DNA of 64,000 bases from DRYM01 sp964564025 (lineage in GTDB: Archaea > Thermoproteota > Thermoprotei_A > EX4484-217-1). Positions within the stretch are counted from its first letter, which is position 1; each line of letters opens with the position of its first letter. The DNA lies in NCBI GenBank assembly GCA_964564025.1, contig CAZLZO010000002.1:62001-126000 (forward strand), in the 5' to 3' direction. Both the position numbers and the translations under genes were made by a program. The notes under the pieces were generated by a model that was given only the letters and a program-made list of their open reading frames with translations, did not search any database and was not told the origin of the DNA. Positions 15,479 to 24,242 of the stretch are shown here, one piece after another.

Positions 15479-16312
15479 TTGAAAAACAAGGTCTCCGCAT
15501 CTATTCCTCAGACAAGTGAAGGTAAGCAATATCATATAGCATGTAAACCCGGAGACGTTGCTCCGTATGTTCTTCTTCCAGGAGATCCTAAAAGAGTACC
15601 CAAGATAGCGAGTTTTTGGGATAATTTTAGGAAAGTAGCTGAACATAGAGAGTATGTAACTTACACAGGCAAGTATAAAGGCGTGCCCATTTCAGCTACA
15701 AGCACAGGAATAGGAGGCCCAGCAGCTGCAATAGCAATTGAGGAACTTTTAAGGGTTGGTGCCCACACATTCATTAGAGTTGGCACAACAGGCGCTATTC
15801 GGAGAGAAGTTAATGTTGGAGATTTAGTTATTTCATTAGGCGCCATAAGGTTTGATGGCGTAACTAAGCAGTATGTGTTTCCAGAATACCCGGCTATAGC
15901 AAGTTATGAAGTTGTCTTAGCTCTTATTGAGGCGGCAGAAAACCTTAACGTAAAATACCACGTTGGTATTACAGCATCTACAGACTCCTTTTACACGGGA
16001 CAAGGTAGACCAGGTTTTAAAGGCTATATGTTGAGCTGGATGAAAAACATAATTCCCGATCTCCAAAAGATTGGAGTTATTAACTTCGAAATGGAAGCCT
16101 CAACAATTTTCACATTAGCTAACATTTACGGAGCTAGGGCGGGCTCAGTATGTGCTGCTATAGCAAACAGAGTTACTGATGAACTTTTACCAGAAGCCGG
16201 AGTTGAAGACGCCATACGTGTAGCTAATGAAGCAGTTAAAATACTCTATGAATGGGATGAAATTAAGCTGAAAAAAGGGAGGAAATACTTCTTCCCATCA
16301 TTACTAATCTGA
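15479..16312 (+). CDS. udp: Uridine/purine nucleoside phosphorylase
   Basis: A 277-residue PNP/UDP-family phosphorylase that releases the base from a nucleoside to give ribose-1-phosphate. Family landmarks are VLLPGDPKRV near residue 31, TGIGGPAAAIAIEEL, RVGTTGAI and NFEMEAST. The start is TTG at 15479 with a GGTGG Shine-Dalgarno about 10 bp upstream. It heads an operon with two ribose-1,5-bisphosphate isomerase paralogues and a PfkB kinase, which makes a role in feeding ribose-1-phosphate to the pentose-bisphosphate route likely. Base preference cannot be read from the sequence. Confidence 0.9.
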   Translation: MKNKVSASIPQTSEGKQYHIACKPGDVAPYVLLPGDPKRVPKIASFWDNFRKVAEHREYVTYTGKYKGVPISATSTGIGGPAAAIAIEELLRVGAHTFIRVGTTGAIRREVNVGDLVISLGAIRFDGVTKQYVFPEYPAIASYEVVLALIEAAENLNVKYHVGITASTDSFYTGQGRPGFKGYMLSWMKNIIPDLQKIGVINFEMEASTIFTLANIYGARAGSVCAAIANRVTDELLPEAGVEDAIRVANEAVKILYEWDEIKLKKGRKYFFPSLLI

Positions 16313-16328
16313 GGTGTGATAGTAGGTT

Positions 16329-17330
16329 ATGGTTAAAAAAGATGTAGCACTATTAGTTTCTAATATTGTTGAAAACATTAAGGAATGGAATATTAGAAGT
16401 TCGTCAGGTGTAGCTGAAGCAGCTCTTGAAACATTAGCTAAAATAATTAAACTAAGTTCATCGATGAACGAATTAGTAAATAATGTAACATATGCTATGC
16501 ATGAAATAGTAGCTTCAAGACCTACATCCGCTATGCTCATTAATTCCTTTAGAGAAATACTTTTAAACCTTAAACAAGGCCTTAAGAAATACATGAAACA
16601 TGAGGAAATGATTGAAATACTTCTTCGCAGAATAAGCTACCTTATTGCTAAGTCACGAAGCGACATAGAGAAAATAGCCACAATAGGTGCTAATAGGATA
16701 GTTGATGGAGACATCATAATAACTGCTACTTATAGTAAAACTATAATGAAGATTTTTGAGAAGGCTTTGAAGCAGGGAAAGAGATTTGAAGTATATGTCG
16801 CTGAGTCAAGGCCCGGTGATGATGGTAAGATTGTTGCTTCAGAACTTTCAAAAATGAACATACCAACAACACTTATTGTAGATTCTGCCATGAGATTCTT
16901 CATGAAAGATGCTACAAAATCATTTTTAGGTGCAGAAGCTGTAGCTGCTAATGGAGCAGTTATAAGTAAAGTAGGCTCATCATTACTTGCCTTAGTAGCG
17001 CATGAAGCAAGGGTTAGAGTTTTTGTGGCATCTTCCACCCTAAAGTTTAGTTATGAAACAATTTTCGGAGAACTCGTTAAAATACCTCATGCTCCTGAAA
17101 AGACAATATTAAATGAAGAAACAAAGGCAAGAATAGGTAAAGGCCTAAAAGTCGAAATACCGCTTTTAGACGTAATACCTCCAGAATATGTTGATGCAAT
17201 AATAACAGAGTATGGCGTTATAGCTCCTCAAGCCTTACCTATTTTGATGAAAGAAATTTATGGTAAATGGCCTCCGGAATATCCTGATTTGCAAGTTTTA
17301 ATAGGTGAGATAAGGTCATGGGTAAAGTAG
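16329..17330 (+). CDS. eIF2B-alpha/R15P-isomerase paralogue lacking the catalytic Cys and Asp
   Basis: A 333-residue member of the eIF2B alpha-beta-delta / MtnA / ribose-1,5-bisphosphate isomerase family, clearly homologous to the next gene along its whole length (ASRPTSAM, RPGDDGKIVASELS, VAANGAVISKVGSS). Where the neighbour has the catalytic cysteine in THCNSS, this protein has TATYSK (Thr134). Where the neighbour has GADTVAANG, it has GAEAVAANG (Glu203). The loss of both residues suggests a non-catalytic partner or regulatory subunit, or a different substrate. It overlaps the next gene by 13 bp, a sign of coupled translation. Confidence 0.85.
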   Translation: MVKKDVALLVSNIVENIKEWNIRSSSGVAEAALETLAKIIKLSSSMNELVNNVTYAMHEIVASRPTSAMLINSFREILLNLKQGLKKYMKHEEMIEILLRRISYLIAKSRSDIEKIATIGANRIVDGDIIITATYSKTIMKIFEKALKQGKRFEVYVAESRPGDDGKIVASELSKMNIPTTLIVDSAMRFFMKDATKSFLGAEAVAANGAVISKVGSSLLALVAHEARVRVFVASSTLKFSYETIFGELVKIPHAPEKTILNEETKARIGKGLKVEIPLLDVIPPEYVDAIITEYGVIAPQALPILMKEIYGKWPPEYPDLQVLIGEIRSWVK

Positions 17331-18322
17331 TTATACCCTTCGAAGTAGTGAAGATAGCTGAAGACATAAAAGCTATGAGAATAAGAGGCGCAGGTAGGAT
17401 AGCAAGAGCCGCAGCCCAAGCGCTTAAAATTGCTGCTGAAAAATATGTCGAGAAAAAGGATCTCACAGAGTTTATAAAATACATCGACGAAGTGGCTAAA
17501 CTCCTACTATCTACTAGGCCTACAGCTGTATCTTTACCTAACGCTGTAATGTATATTACATCGAGATTAAAGAGAGCAAAAATGAAAACAATAGATGAGG
17601 CTATTTCACTTATAGTTAAGCTATCTAACGAATTCATAGAGTATTCTAAAGTAGCAACTGAAAAGATAGGTATAATAGGTTCTAGGAGAATTCAGAATGG
17701 AGACGTTATTTTAACACATTGCAATAGTTCAGCAGCGGTTTCTATAATCATCAATGCTCATAAGCAAGGAAAGAAAATTAAGGTTTATGCTACAGAAACT
17801 AGGCCTAAGTTTCAAGGATATATTACAGCTAAGGCTCTTTTATCTGAAGGTGTAGATGTAACACTAATACCGGATTCGGCAGTGAGATACATTATGAAGA
17901 AAGTGGATAAGGTAATTGTTGGTGCAGATACCGTAGCAGCTAATGGAGCTGTAGTTAATAAAATAGGTACTTCTAATATTGCCTTAGCGGCTAAAGAAGC
18001 TAGAGTAAGAATGTTTGTCGCTGCTGAAACATATAAGTTTAGTCCAGCAACGGTAATAGGTGAACTTGTTCAAATAGAAGAGAGAAGCCCATTGGAAATT
18101 GTAAGCGAAGAGTACCTTAAGGAGCATCCTAACGTTAAAGTCAGGAATCCTGCGTTTGATGTAACTCCTCCAGAGTATATAGATGCGATAATAACTGAGG
18201 AGGGATTAATACCTCCGCAAGCAGCATTCCTTGTCTTAATAGAGAAGTATGGTTGGGTAATTCAAGACTACTTCATGAAAGAATTCAAAACAGTTAAGGA
18301 GGAATATGAGGAATGGTATTAG
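17318..18322 (+). CDS. Ribose-1,5-bisphosphate isomerase
   Basis: A 334-residue isomerase converting ribose-1,5-bisphosphate to ribulose-1,5-bisphosphate in the archaeal nucleoside/AMP degradation pathway worked out in Thermococcus. The catalytic pair is present: Cys135 in THCNSS and Asp204 in GADTVAANGAV. The conserved ETRPKFQGYITA and phosphate-binding glycines also fit. A translation initiation factor eIF2B-like role is the alternative annotation, but retention of Cys and Asp plus the kinase and phosphorylase neighbours favours the isomerase. It overlaps the kinase gene by 10 bp. Confidence 0.88.
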   Translation: MGKVVIPFEVVKIAEDIKAMRIRGAGRIARAAAQALKIAAEKYVEKKDLTEFIKYIDEVAKLLLSTRPTAVSLPNAVMYITSRLKRAKMKTIDEAISLIVKLSNEFIEYSKVATEKIGIIGSRRIQNGDVILTHCNSSAAVSIIINAHKQGKKIKVYATETRPKFQGYITAKALLSEGVDVTLIPDSAVRYIMKKVDKVIVGADTVAANGAVVNKIGTSNIALAAKEARVRMFVAAETYKFSPATVIGELVQIEERSPLEIVSEEYLKEHPNVKVRNPAFDVTPPEYIDAIITEEGLIPPQAAFLVLIEKYGWVIQDYFMKEFKTVKEEYEEWY

Positions 18323-19254
18323 ATGTTGTGGCCATAGGCAACGCCAATGTAGATATAATAATGTATGTCGATAAGGTTCCTGAGGAAGACGAGGCTATTG
18401 AAGCTTATGACTCAATAATTTCAGCAGGAGGTTCAGCATCAAATTACGCTGTAGCCCTAGCTAGATTAGGGATGAAAAGTGGCTTCATAGGGAGAATAGG
18501 TAAGGATAGTTTTGGAGAATTTATTAAAAAAGAATTTGAAAAGGAAGGTGTAGACATATCAAATCTTATCGTAGATAATGAGCATCCTACAGGAAAAGTC
18601 TTCATAATAGTCACTAGAAATGGAGTAAGAAGAATGATAGCATATAGGGGAGCAAATGCTTACATGTCTAGGGAGGACATAGATGAAAAATATGTTTCAA
18701 AAGCGAAAGTAGTTCATGTTGCAAGCATAAGAAAGAAGCTTGCGGAAGCCATTGCTGAAATAGCTTCAAAATATGGTATAACATTTAGTTACGACCCAGG
18801 TTCCATAGTATGCCATTACAGTATAGAGGAACTAAGACCCATTTTTTCACATGTAAAAATACTTTACCTAAATTTAAGAGAACTAGAGTGTTTAACTAAA
18901 GTAAAAGATCCTGAATCAGCCTCTAAACTTCTACAATATGGGCCGAAACTCATTGTTATTAAAATGGGTTCTAAAGGATCATACCTTGTATTGAGTGAAG
19001 CAAGGATAAGGGTTCCACCATATAAGCCTAGGAAAGTAGTTGACACTACGGGCGCAGGAGATGTTTTCGCAGCAGCACTTACAGCCAGTCTTTTAAAAGG
19101 ATATAGCCTATGGGATAGTGCATTATTTGCAAGTGTTGCAGCTGGCATTAAGGTTGAAAGAAAAGGAGCAAGAAATGGAATACCCTGTGAACATGAGGTT
19201 TTAGAAATATTTGAGAAAGTAAAATCGAAGCTTGAAAAAGAATTAATAACTTAA
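18313..19254 (+). CDS. PfkB-family sugar kinase, probably ribose-1-phosphate kinase
   Basis: A 313-residue ribokinase-fold kinase. It carries the N-terminal GGSASNYAVALARLG substrate motif and the C-terminal DTTGAGDVFAAAL motif with the catalytic Asp. In Thermococcus a PfkB enzyme phosphorylates ribose-1-phosphate to ribose-1,5-bisphosphate, and the operon context (phosphorylase, then R15P isomerase) implies the same step here. Adenosine or other nucleoside kinase activity remains possible. It is the last gene of a four-gene operon in which the last three overlap. Confidence 0.85.
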   Translation: MVLDVVAIGNANVDIIMYVDKVPEEDEAIEAYDSIISAGGSASNYAVALARLGMKSGFIGRIGKDSFGEFIKKEFEKEGVDISNLIVDNEHPTGKVFIIVTRNGVRRMIAYRGANAYMSREDIDEKYVSKAKVVHVASIRKKLAEAIAEIASKYGITFSYDPGSIVCHYSIEELRPIFSHVKILYLNLRELECLTKVKDPESASKLLQYGPKLIVIKMGSKGSYLVLSEARIRVPPYKPRKVVDTTGAGDVFAAALTASLLKGYSLWDSALFASVAAGIKVERKGARNGIPCEHEVLEIFEKVKSKLEKELIT

Positions 19255-19259
19255 TAATT

Positions 19260-19751
19260 TCAAACAACTTTAACGTCAAGTTCAACGTTTAATTCACTAA
19301 CTACTTTTTCTAAATTAATATTCCTATGTTTTTTGAAGAAATTATGCCAGCCTTTGGAGTATCTATTGTCTCTTAACTTAATTCTCTGTAAGAAGTCTTT
19401 CTCACTATAGACTTTACCTTCAACATAGGCTATTAATGCAGGTATAATTTTCCATGGACTTACATAGTACTTTTCTATAGGGATTTTCTCTTTAACCATA
19501 TTCAATAGTTTCTCAGCATTACTAATGTTAGCATATCCTACGTCGCCCTCTGCTTCAAAGTACTTTTTAATAAGAAACTCATTATATTTATCAACAAGGA
19601 GGTAAAGTTCGAAAACTCTTCCACCTGGAATGTCTTCCTTACATGTCAATGCTATTTTAAACATACCTTTTCCGCTTAAGACTATACCTAAAATATGCTC
19701 CCTATAAGTAGGTTTTTGAATATTGCTTATAGTTATTTCGAGAGTGATCAT
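19260..19751 (-). CDS. Unknown conserved-type protein
   Basis: A 163-residue soluble protein with no motif I recognise. The N-terminus is beta-rich (LEITISNIQKP, VFELYLLVDKYNEF) and the C-terminal part is basic and helical (RYSKGWHNFFKKHRNINLEK). It is convergent with the PfkB gene with a 5-bp gap and divergent from the HTH/coiled-coil gene. It is a real coding sequence by codon pattern and length, but no function can be proposed. Confidence 0.55.
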   Translation of the reverse strand: MITLEITISNIQKPTYREHILGIVLSGKGMFKIALTCKEDIPGGRVFELYLLVDKYNEFLIKKYFEAEGDVGYANISNAEKLLNMVKEKIPIEKYYVSPWKIIPALIAYVEGKVYSEKDFLQRIKLRDNRYSKGWHNFFKKHRNINLEKVVSELNVELDVKVV

Positions 19752-19834
19752 GATGACGATTTTACCTCTAAATATTAGCTCATTAAGATTTAGTTAAATA
19801 TTTTCTCAAATATAATACTTTAGGGTGAGAGGCC

Positions 19835-20398
19835 GTGTCTGAGGAAATTCCTCTAAGGCCTGTAGGTAGACAGGATATTCATAAGTTAGAAACAGCACTA
19901 CTCATAGCTACGCTGCTGAGGCCTGACGTTATAGAGGAAATTAGAAAAGCTGAAGAACGGTTAACGTGGGTTGACAGCTTAGCTGTTGCAGCAGCTGCTT
20001 TAGCCAGATCGAAAGCAGGCATGACGGTTTCGCAAATAGCTGAAGAGCTAGGTAGAAGTGAGGGAACAATAAGAAACCACTTACAAGCAAAAACAAAGGC
20101 GGGAAAACTTGTTCAGGAAACTTATCAAAGGTTTCTAAGAGAAGGCGTAAGAATAGAAATACCTGAAGCAGTAGCCAAACTAGCTCCACCCCCTGAAATA
20201 GAAAAGTATAAGAAAGAAATAGAAACCTTAAATAACAGAATAAAGGCTCTTGAAGAAGAGAAGAGTAATTTAGCAAATAAGGTTAAAGTCTTAGAAGATG
20301 AAGTAAATAAGCTACGTAATGTAAATGAGAAAGTAAAAAGTGAACTTGAAAAGTATAAGAAGAAAATTGAAAGAATAAAGGAGGTTCTTTCAGAGTAA
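19835..20398 (+). CDS. Helix-turn-helix regulator with C-terminal coiled coil
   Basis: A 187-residue protein conserved in Thermoproteota. Residues about 63-90 form a helix-turn-helix (AGMTVSQIAEELGRSEGTIRNH). The C-terminal third (about 122-186) is a long charged coiled coil with heptad repeats (LNNRIKALEEEKSNLANK), implying dimerisation. The N-terminal segment RPVGRQDIHKLETALLIATL is a signature of the family. Its targets are unknown; strong conservation suggests a basal regulator or nucleoid-type role. The start is GTG at 19835 with GAGAGG upstream. Confidence 0.8.
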   Translation: MSEEIPLRPVGRQDIHKLETALLIATLLRPDVIEEIRKAEERLTWVDSLAVAAAALARSKAGMTVSQIAEELGRSEGTIRNHLQAKTKAGKLVQETYQRFLREGVRIEIPEAVAKLAPPPEIEKYKKEIETLNNRIKALEEEKSNLANKVKVLEDEVNKLRNVNEKVKSELEKYKKKIERIKEVLSE

Positions 20399-20483
20399 GC
20401 GGAATTGAAAAACGCCTAAAATACCAAATTTTTTATGTCACCACGTGTAAAGTATTCTTTACCACTCTCTGTGAGGCTTAAAA

Positions 20484-21785
20484 TTGGTTAGCATATTACT
20501 GCTTAATCCAACCATAGTTACTATGGAAAGTAAAAATTCAATAATAAAGGAAGGCTATGTTTACATAGAGAATGGGAGAATAGTTGATGTAGGTCAAGCA
20601 GACAGGCTACCTTACGACTATAAGTATTCAGACTTAGTACTTAATTTAAAAGGGAAAGTAGTTTTACCAGGTTTTGTAAGTTACCATACTCATTTAGGCC
20701 TTTTCCCCATAAGGTTCATGGGCTTGGGATTAACACTTAACGAATGGGAGGAGGCAGTAGCTTGGCCTTACGAGAGTACATTGTCCTTTGAAGAATCCTA
20801 TTATGCATCAAAGCTTGCCATGTATGCTTTCATAAAAAACGGTATAGTAGCTTTCGCCGACATGCATTTTAACATGGACTCTGTAGCTAAAGCCGTTAAA
20901 GAATCAGGGCTTATCGCTAACCTTTCAGTAGCCATTTTGGAAATAGCTGACTTCGAGTATGAGAAAACACTTAAAGAAAATATTGAGCTACATCGTAAAT
21001 GGGATGGAGTCGATGATGGAAGAATAAACGTATACTTAGGTCCATGTTGTTTAAGATATCTTACGAGGGAGCAGTTAAATGAGATATCATTAATTTCTAA
21101 GGAGGAAAACATAGGCATACACATTCATGTGGCGGAAACTCTAGATGATGTTAGAAAAGCTAAGGAAGCATTTGGTAAAAGACCCATTGAGGTACTAAGG
21201 GACTACGGTCTTCTCTCAAGTAAAACATTAGTAGCGCACGCAGTATGGGTTACGGAAAGAGAGATAAATTATCTTTTTAAAAGCGAAGCAAATGTTGCTC
21301 ATTGCCCAATATCTAATAACATCTTGCTTTCGGGAACCATGCCTATAGTTGATATGTTAGCTAAGAATGTTAAGATAGGGTTTGGAACAGACATAAATCC
21401 CTCCTGGGATATTCTTTCAGAAGCCAAATTAACCTATTTTACCGTAAATACTCTTTATGGTGTACCATCAAGAATAAGCTCGTATACGCTTTTGGAATTA
21501 GCAACAGGCAATAGAGCTAAGTTTAAAGGAATAGAAAACCATGGTAAAATATCGAAAGGGTACGATGCAAACATTATAGTTATGGACTTTTCCAATGTGA
21601 GAGGGTGGCCTTTAGAATCAAACATTTATAATGCAATATTATTTTCTAATGCTACTATAGAGACTGTTATTGTAAGGGGCGAAGTACTTATGGATAGTGG
21701 AGAAGTTTTAACTATAGATGGTGCTGAAGTTCGAAAGGCAAGGAAAATATTAGAGAGTAAGTTAAACGAAATATATGGTAAGTGA
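20484..21785 (+). CDS. Amidohydrolase of the MTA/SAH/5'-deoxyadenosine deaminase or chlorohydrolase group
   Basis: A 433-residue metal-dependent hydrolase. Metal ligands are visible in YHTHLG (N-terminal HxH), HIHVAET, VAHAVWV and FGTDIN (Asp). A C-terminal strand region (KISKGYDANIIVMDF) completes the composite beta-sandwich. Archaeal members deaminate 5'-methylthioadenosine, S-adenosylhomocysteine or 5'-deoxyadenosine, which would connect it with the polyamine, methyltransferase and radical SAM enzymes in this window; the substrate is not determined by sequence. The start is TTG at 20484 with GAGG upstream. The 3' end overlaps the convergent unknown gene by 24 bp. Confidence 0.85.
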   Translation: MVSILLLNPTIVTMESKNSIIKEGYVYIENGRIVDVGQADRLPYDYKYSDLVLNLKGKVVLPGFVSYHTHLGLFPIRFMGLGLTLNEWEEAVAWPYESTLSFEESYYASKLAMYAFIKNGIVAFADMHFNMDSVAKAVKESGLIANLSVAILEIADFEYEKTLKENIELHRKWDGVDDGRINVYLGPCCLRYLTREQLNEISLISKEENIGIHIHVAETLDDVRKAKEAFGKRPIEVLRDYGLLSSKTLVAHAVWVTEREINYLFKSEANVAHCPISNNILLSGTMPIVDMLAKNVKIGFGTDINPSWDILSEAKLTYFTVNTLYGVPSRISSYTLLELATGNRAKFKGIENHGKISKGYDANIIVMDFSNVRGWPLESNIYNAILFSNATIETVIVRGEVLMDSGEVLTIDGAEVRKARKILESKLNEIYGK

Positions 21786-22202
21786 ATTCCTGTATTTTTC
21801 AAAATAAACACTTTTCTTAATTGAGCACTCTATTGAGAGACTATTTTCTGCAAGCACTAAGTAGTTGTAAAGGAAACTTCCGGGAACTATTAATGTTAAG
21901 TACTTTGAGAAACCTAAGTTAGTGTATCTTATATCGAAATTTTCGATAATGCCTCCATGGAATTTGGTATATGGTTCTTCATTCAAAGGTATTAATGGTT
22001 CACTAAAAAACACTCTAATATATCTTTTTCTCGTGGATTCTTCTTCAGAATAATTTTTAACGTAGTCAGATATTCTGATTTCTCGAAACGTAAGGATTAT
22101 GAGTATGTTCTTTGAAACTATAGATGCTTCGTACGGTTTAAGTATTAATGCTAAAGACTTTTTAGACTTTTCATCCCAAGGTATCATGATACGTCTACTC
22201 AT
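21762..22202 (-). CDS. Unknown small protein
   Basis: A 146-residue protein with no recognised domain; beta-strand and aromatic content is high (RYIRVFFSEPLIPL, YLTLIVPGSFLYNYLVL). No transmembrane helix of sufficient length is evident. It is divergent from the methyltransferase gene at 22229, with a short intergenic region, and its stop lies 24 bp inside the amidohydrolase gene. The function is unknown. Confidence 0.5.
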   Translation of the reverse strand: MSRRIMIPWDEKSKKSLALILKPYEASIVSKNILIILTFREIRISDYVKNYSEEESTRKRYIRVFFSEPLIPLNEEPYTKFHGGIIENFDIRYTNLGFSKYLTLIVPGSFLYNYLVLAENSLSIECSIKKSVYFEKYRNSLTIYFV

Positions 22203-22228
22203 AATACCTCACATTAACGGTGTACTTT

Positions 22229-23083
22229 ATGGTTCACGGTGTTTTCCTAAGGGAACTTGCTAGAAAACTTTTCGGAGAAGATTTTTCAAGAAGAATATGG
22301 AGAAGAATGGAAATCGTGGGCGATATTTTAGTTTTAAGAAAACCCTTTAATGTTGAGCTAGAAAAGTTAAGGCTGCTTGCAACTTATGTTTTAAACTATT
22401 TGTCTTATGTAAAATCTGTTTGGTGTTCTATCTCAGAAATTAAGGGTAAGCATAGGGTTAGAGACTATGTTTTTCTCTGCGGAGAATATAGAAGTGAAAC
22501 TATTTATGTTGAACATGGTGCTCGCTTTCTCGTCGATATTACGAGAGTTTACATTTCACCTGCGCTAAATTATGAGCACAGAAGGATAGCTGAGAAAGTG
22601 TATGATAACGAAACTATAATTAATATGTTTGCTGGTATAGGCTTATTTTCTATAGTTTCTGCTTTAAAAAAGAAAATTACTGTATACTCCATAGATGTTA
22701 ATCCTTACGCATACTACTATATGGTAAAAAGTATTGGGTTAAATAAGTTAAAAGGCGAGGTTATACCAATCTTAGGGGACGCTAAAGATGTTATTGAAAA
22801 AGAACTTAGTAAAATTGCTGATAGGGTTTTAATGCCCTTACCCGAACTTGTATATGACTATTTGAAATACGCCTTATATGCGCTGAAACCTAAGGGTTTT
22901 CTTCACGTATACCTCTTCGCTAAAGGCCGCAATAGAGAAGAAGCTAAAATAAACGCCATTAGTGATTATACACAGTTTCTCAAGAAATATGTTAAAAAGG
23001 CTCATGTAAAGGAGGTAAGGGTTATAAGATCTGTTGGTACTAAGAAGTACCAGGTAGTGATAGATTATTATGTGGAAAAGTAA
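22229..23083 (+). CDS. Trm5/Taw2-family tRNA methyl- or aminocarboxypropyl-transferase
   Basis: A class I SAM-dependent enzyme acting on tRNA position 37 or the wyosine side chain. The SAM-binding motif is NMFAGIGLFSI, followed by YSIDVNPYAY (acidic loop) and LGDAKDV. The motif-IV region reads LMPLPE rather than the usual NxPPx. The upstream segment VDITRVYISPALNYEHRRIA is characteristic of Trm5/Taw2. Taw3 of the same pathway is encoded nearby. Sequence alone does not separate Trm5 (m1G37) from Taw2. The ATG at 22229 is preferred over the GTG at 22220 because GGTG lies 6 bp upstream of it. Confidence 0.82.
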   Translation: MVHGVFLRELARKLFGEDFSRRIWRRMEIVGDILVLRKPFNVELEKLRLLATYVLNYLSYVKSVWCSISEIKGKHRVRDYVFLCGEYRSETIYVEHGARFLVDITRVYISPALNYEHRRIAEKVYDNETIINMFAGIGLFSIVSALKKKITVYSIDVNPYAYYYMVKSIGLNKLKGEVIPILGDAKDVIEKELSKIADRVLMPLPELVYDYLKYALYALKPKGFLHVYLFAKGRNREEAKINAISDYTQFLKKYVKKAHVKEVRVIRSVGTKKYQVVIDYYVEK

Positions 23084-23084
23084 T

Positions 23085-24239
23085 TTATCTTCTGCGCTTT
23101 CGTCTTCTCTCCTCTACTTCAAGAGCCCTAGCGCCAACACCTATTAATTTCTTTAGTACAGCATCCATAAATTTTATATAGAATCCTTTCTGTCCAACAA
23201 ATGGACCGAATTCTTCGCTTCTAACTTTAAACACCATATTGGGTCCTGCGAAGTCCGCATCAATAACGTGCTTATGTATCCAGCTTACCGGATGAATTGC
23301 TCTAACAAGTTCTCTAAAGTCTAATGTGAGCTCAATGCTCCTTATTTTAAGACCTACTTCTCCTTCAATTTTATTTATTCTCTCCCCGCCTCTTCCGACG
23401 AGCCTGCCTAAATGGCCTTCTTTAACTATGATTAATGCATCCGGCGTATGTTCGCTTGTAATTTCAAACTTCTTTTTCTCTTCAAGAAACTCTATTACTG
23501 TAACTATGTCTGCGTCAGGAGCATAGGTTCTAGCAGCATCAAGTATTTTTGATTCCAGGTCGCTAAGCTTTCTCTTCCTCATCCTAACTTCAAGAAGAAG
23601 CTTTATTCCTCTTTTAGCACCCATTCTCACAATGTCTTTAACTCCTAAGTCTACTACTGCTGCTCTCTCCTCACCCATTAGTGTTTCTCTAAGTAATGTT
23701 GCCCCGTCTAAATGTATTTCCGGGTTTTTCTGAAAAACAGGGTCTCCAGCAATTATCATTCTAGATTTATTACCCATTCTCATAAGGAGCTCTAGTGAGC
23801 TTTCTGGAGGAACATTTTGTGCGTCATCTAGAAATATTATTGTGTCATCAAATGTCCTTCCTCTTAAGAAATGAATATCGACTAAGAGAACTTTTTTATC
23901 CTTAACTAGACTCTCCACTATATTCCACTCTATGAATTCTGATAAAATATCCCTAATGTAAGCAGCTGAAAGCTCATAGTAAAGCTTGCCTAGCTCTATG
24001 GCTGTTACTTCACGTTCAGAAACTATGTCTATTAGGGGACGTGCTATAATGAACCTCCTGTAATTTCCTTTAATAACCTCAGAGATTCCATAAGCTATGG
24101 AGAGCAGGCTTTTACCCGTTCCTGTAGGTCCAAAAACTCCTATGATATCATAGCTTTTATCCTTAAGTACATTAAGTAATTCTTCCTGCCCTGGACTTAG
24201 CGGTTTTATTACATCAAGAGGCGTTTTTACGGCTGGCAC
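23085..24239 (-). CDS. PhoH-like ATPase with C-terminal KH domains
   Basis: A 384-residue protein. The N-terminal P-loop ATPase has Walker A GPTGTGKS (about 37-44), Walker B IIFLDDAQN, and the typical PhoH segment FIIARPLIDI. C-terminal KH-type RNA-binding modules follow (VGRGGERINKIEGEVGLKI and a second degenerate unit near FVGQKGFYIKFM), then a very basic tail (ERRRKRRR). The combination suggests an RNA helicase or remodelling factor. It is 3 bp downstream of taw3 on the same strand and convergent with the Trm5/Taw2 gene. Confidence 0.85.
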   Translation of the reverse strand: MPAVKTPLDVIKPLSPGQEELLNVLKDKSYDIIGVFGPTGTGKSLLSIAYGISEVIKGNYRRFIIARPLIDIVSEREVTAIELGKLYYELSAAYIRDILSEFIEWNIVESLVKDKKVLLVDIHFLRGRTFDDTIIFLDDAQNVPPESSLELLMRMGNKSRMIIAGDPVFQKNPEIHLDGATLLRETLMGEERAAVVDLGVKDIVRMGAKRGIKLLLEVRMRKRKLSDLESKILDAARTYAPDADIVTVIEFLEEKKKFEITSEHTPDALIIVKEGHLGRLVGRGGERINKIEGEVGLKIRSIELTLDFRELVRAIHPVSWIHKHVIDADFAGPNMVFKVRSEEFGPFVGQKGFYIKFMDAVLKKLIGVGARALEVEERRRKRRR

Positions 24240-24242
24240 TGT

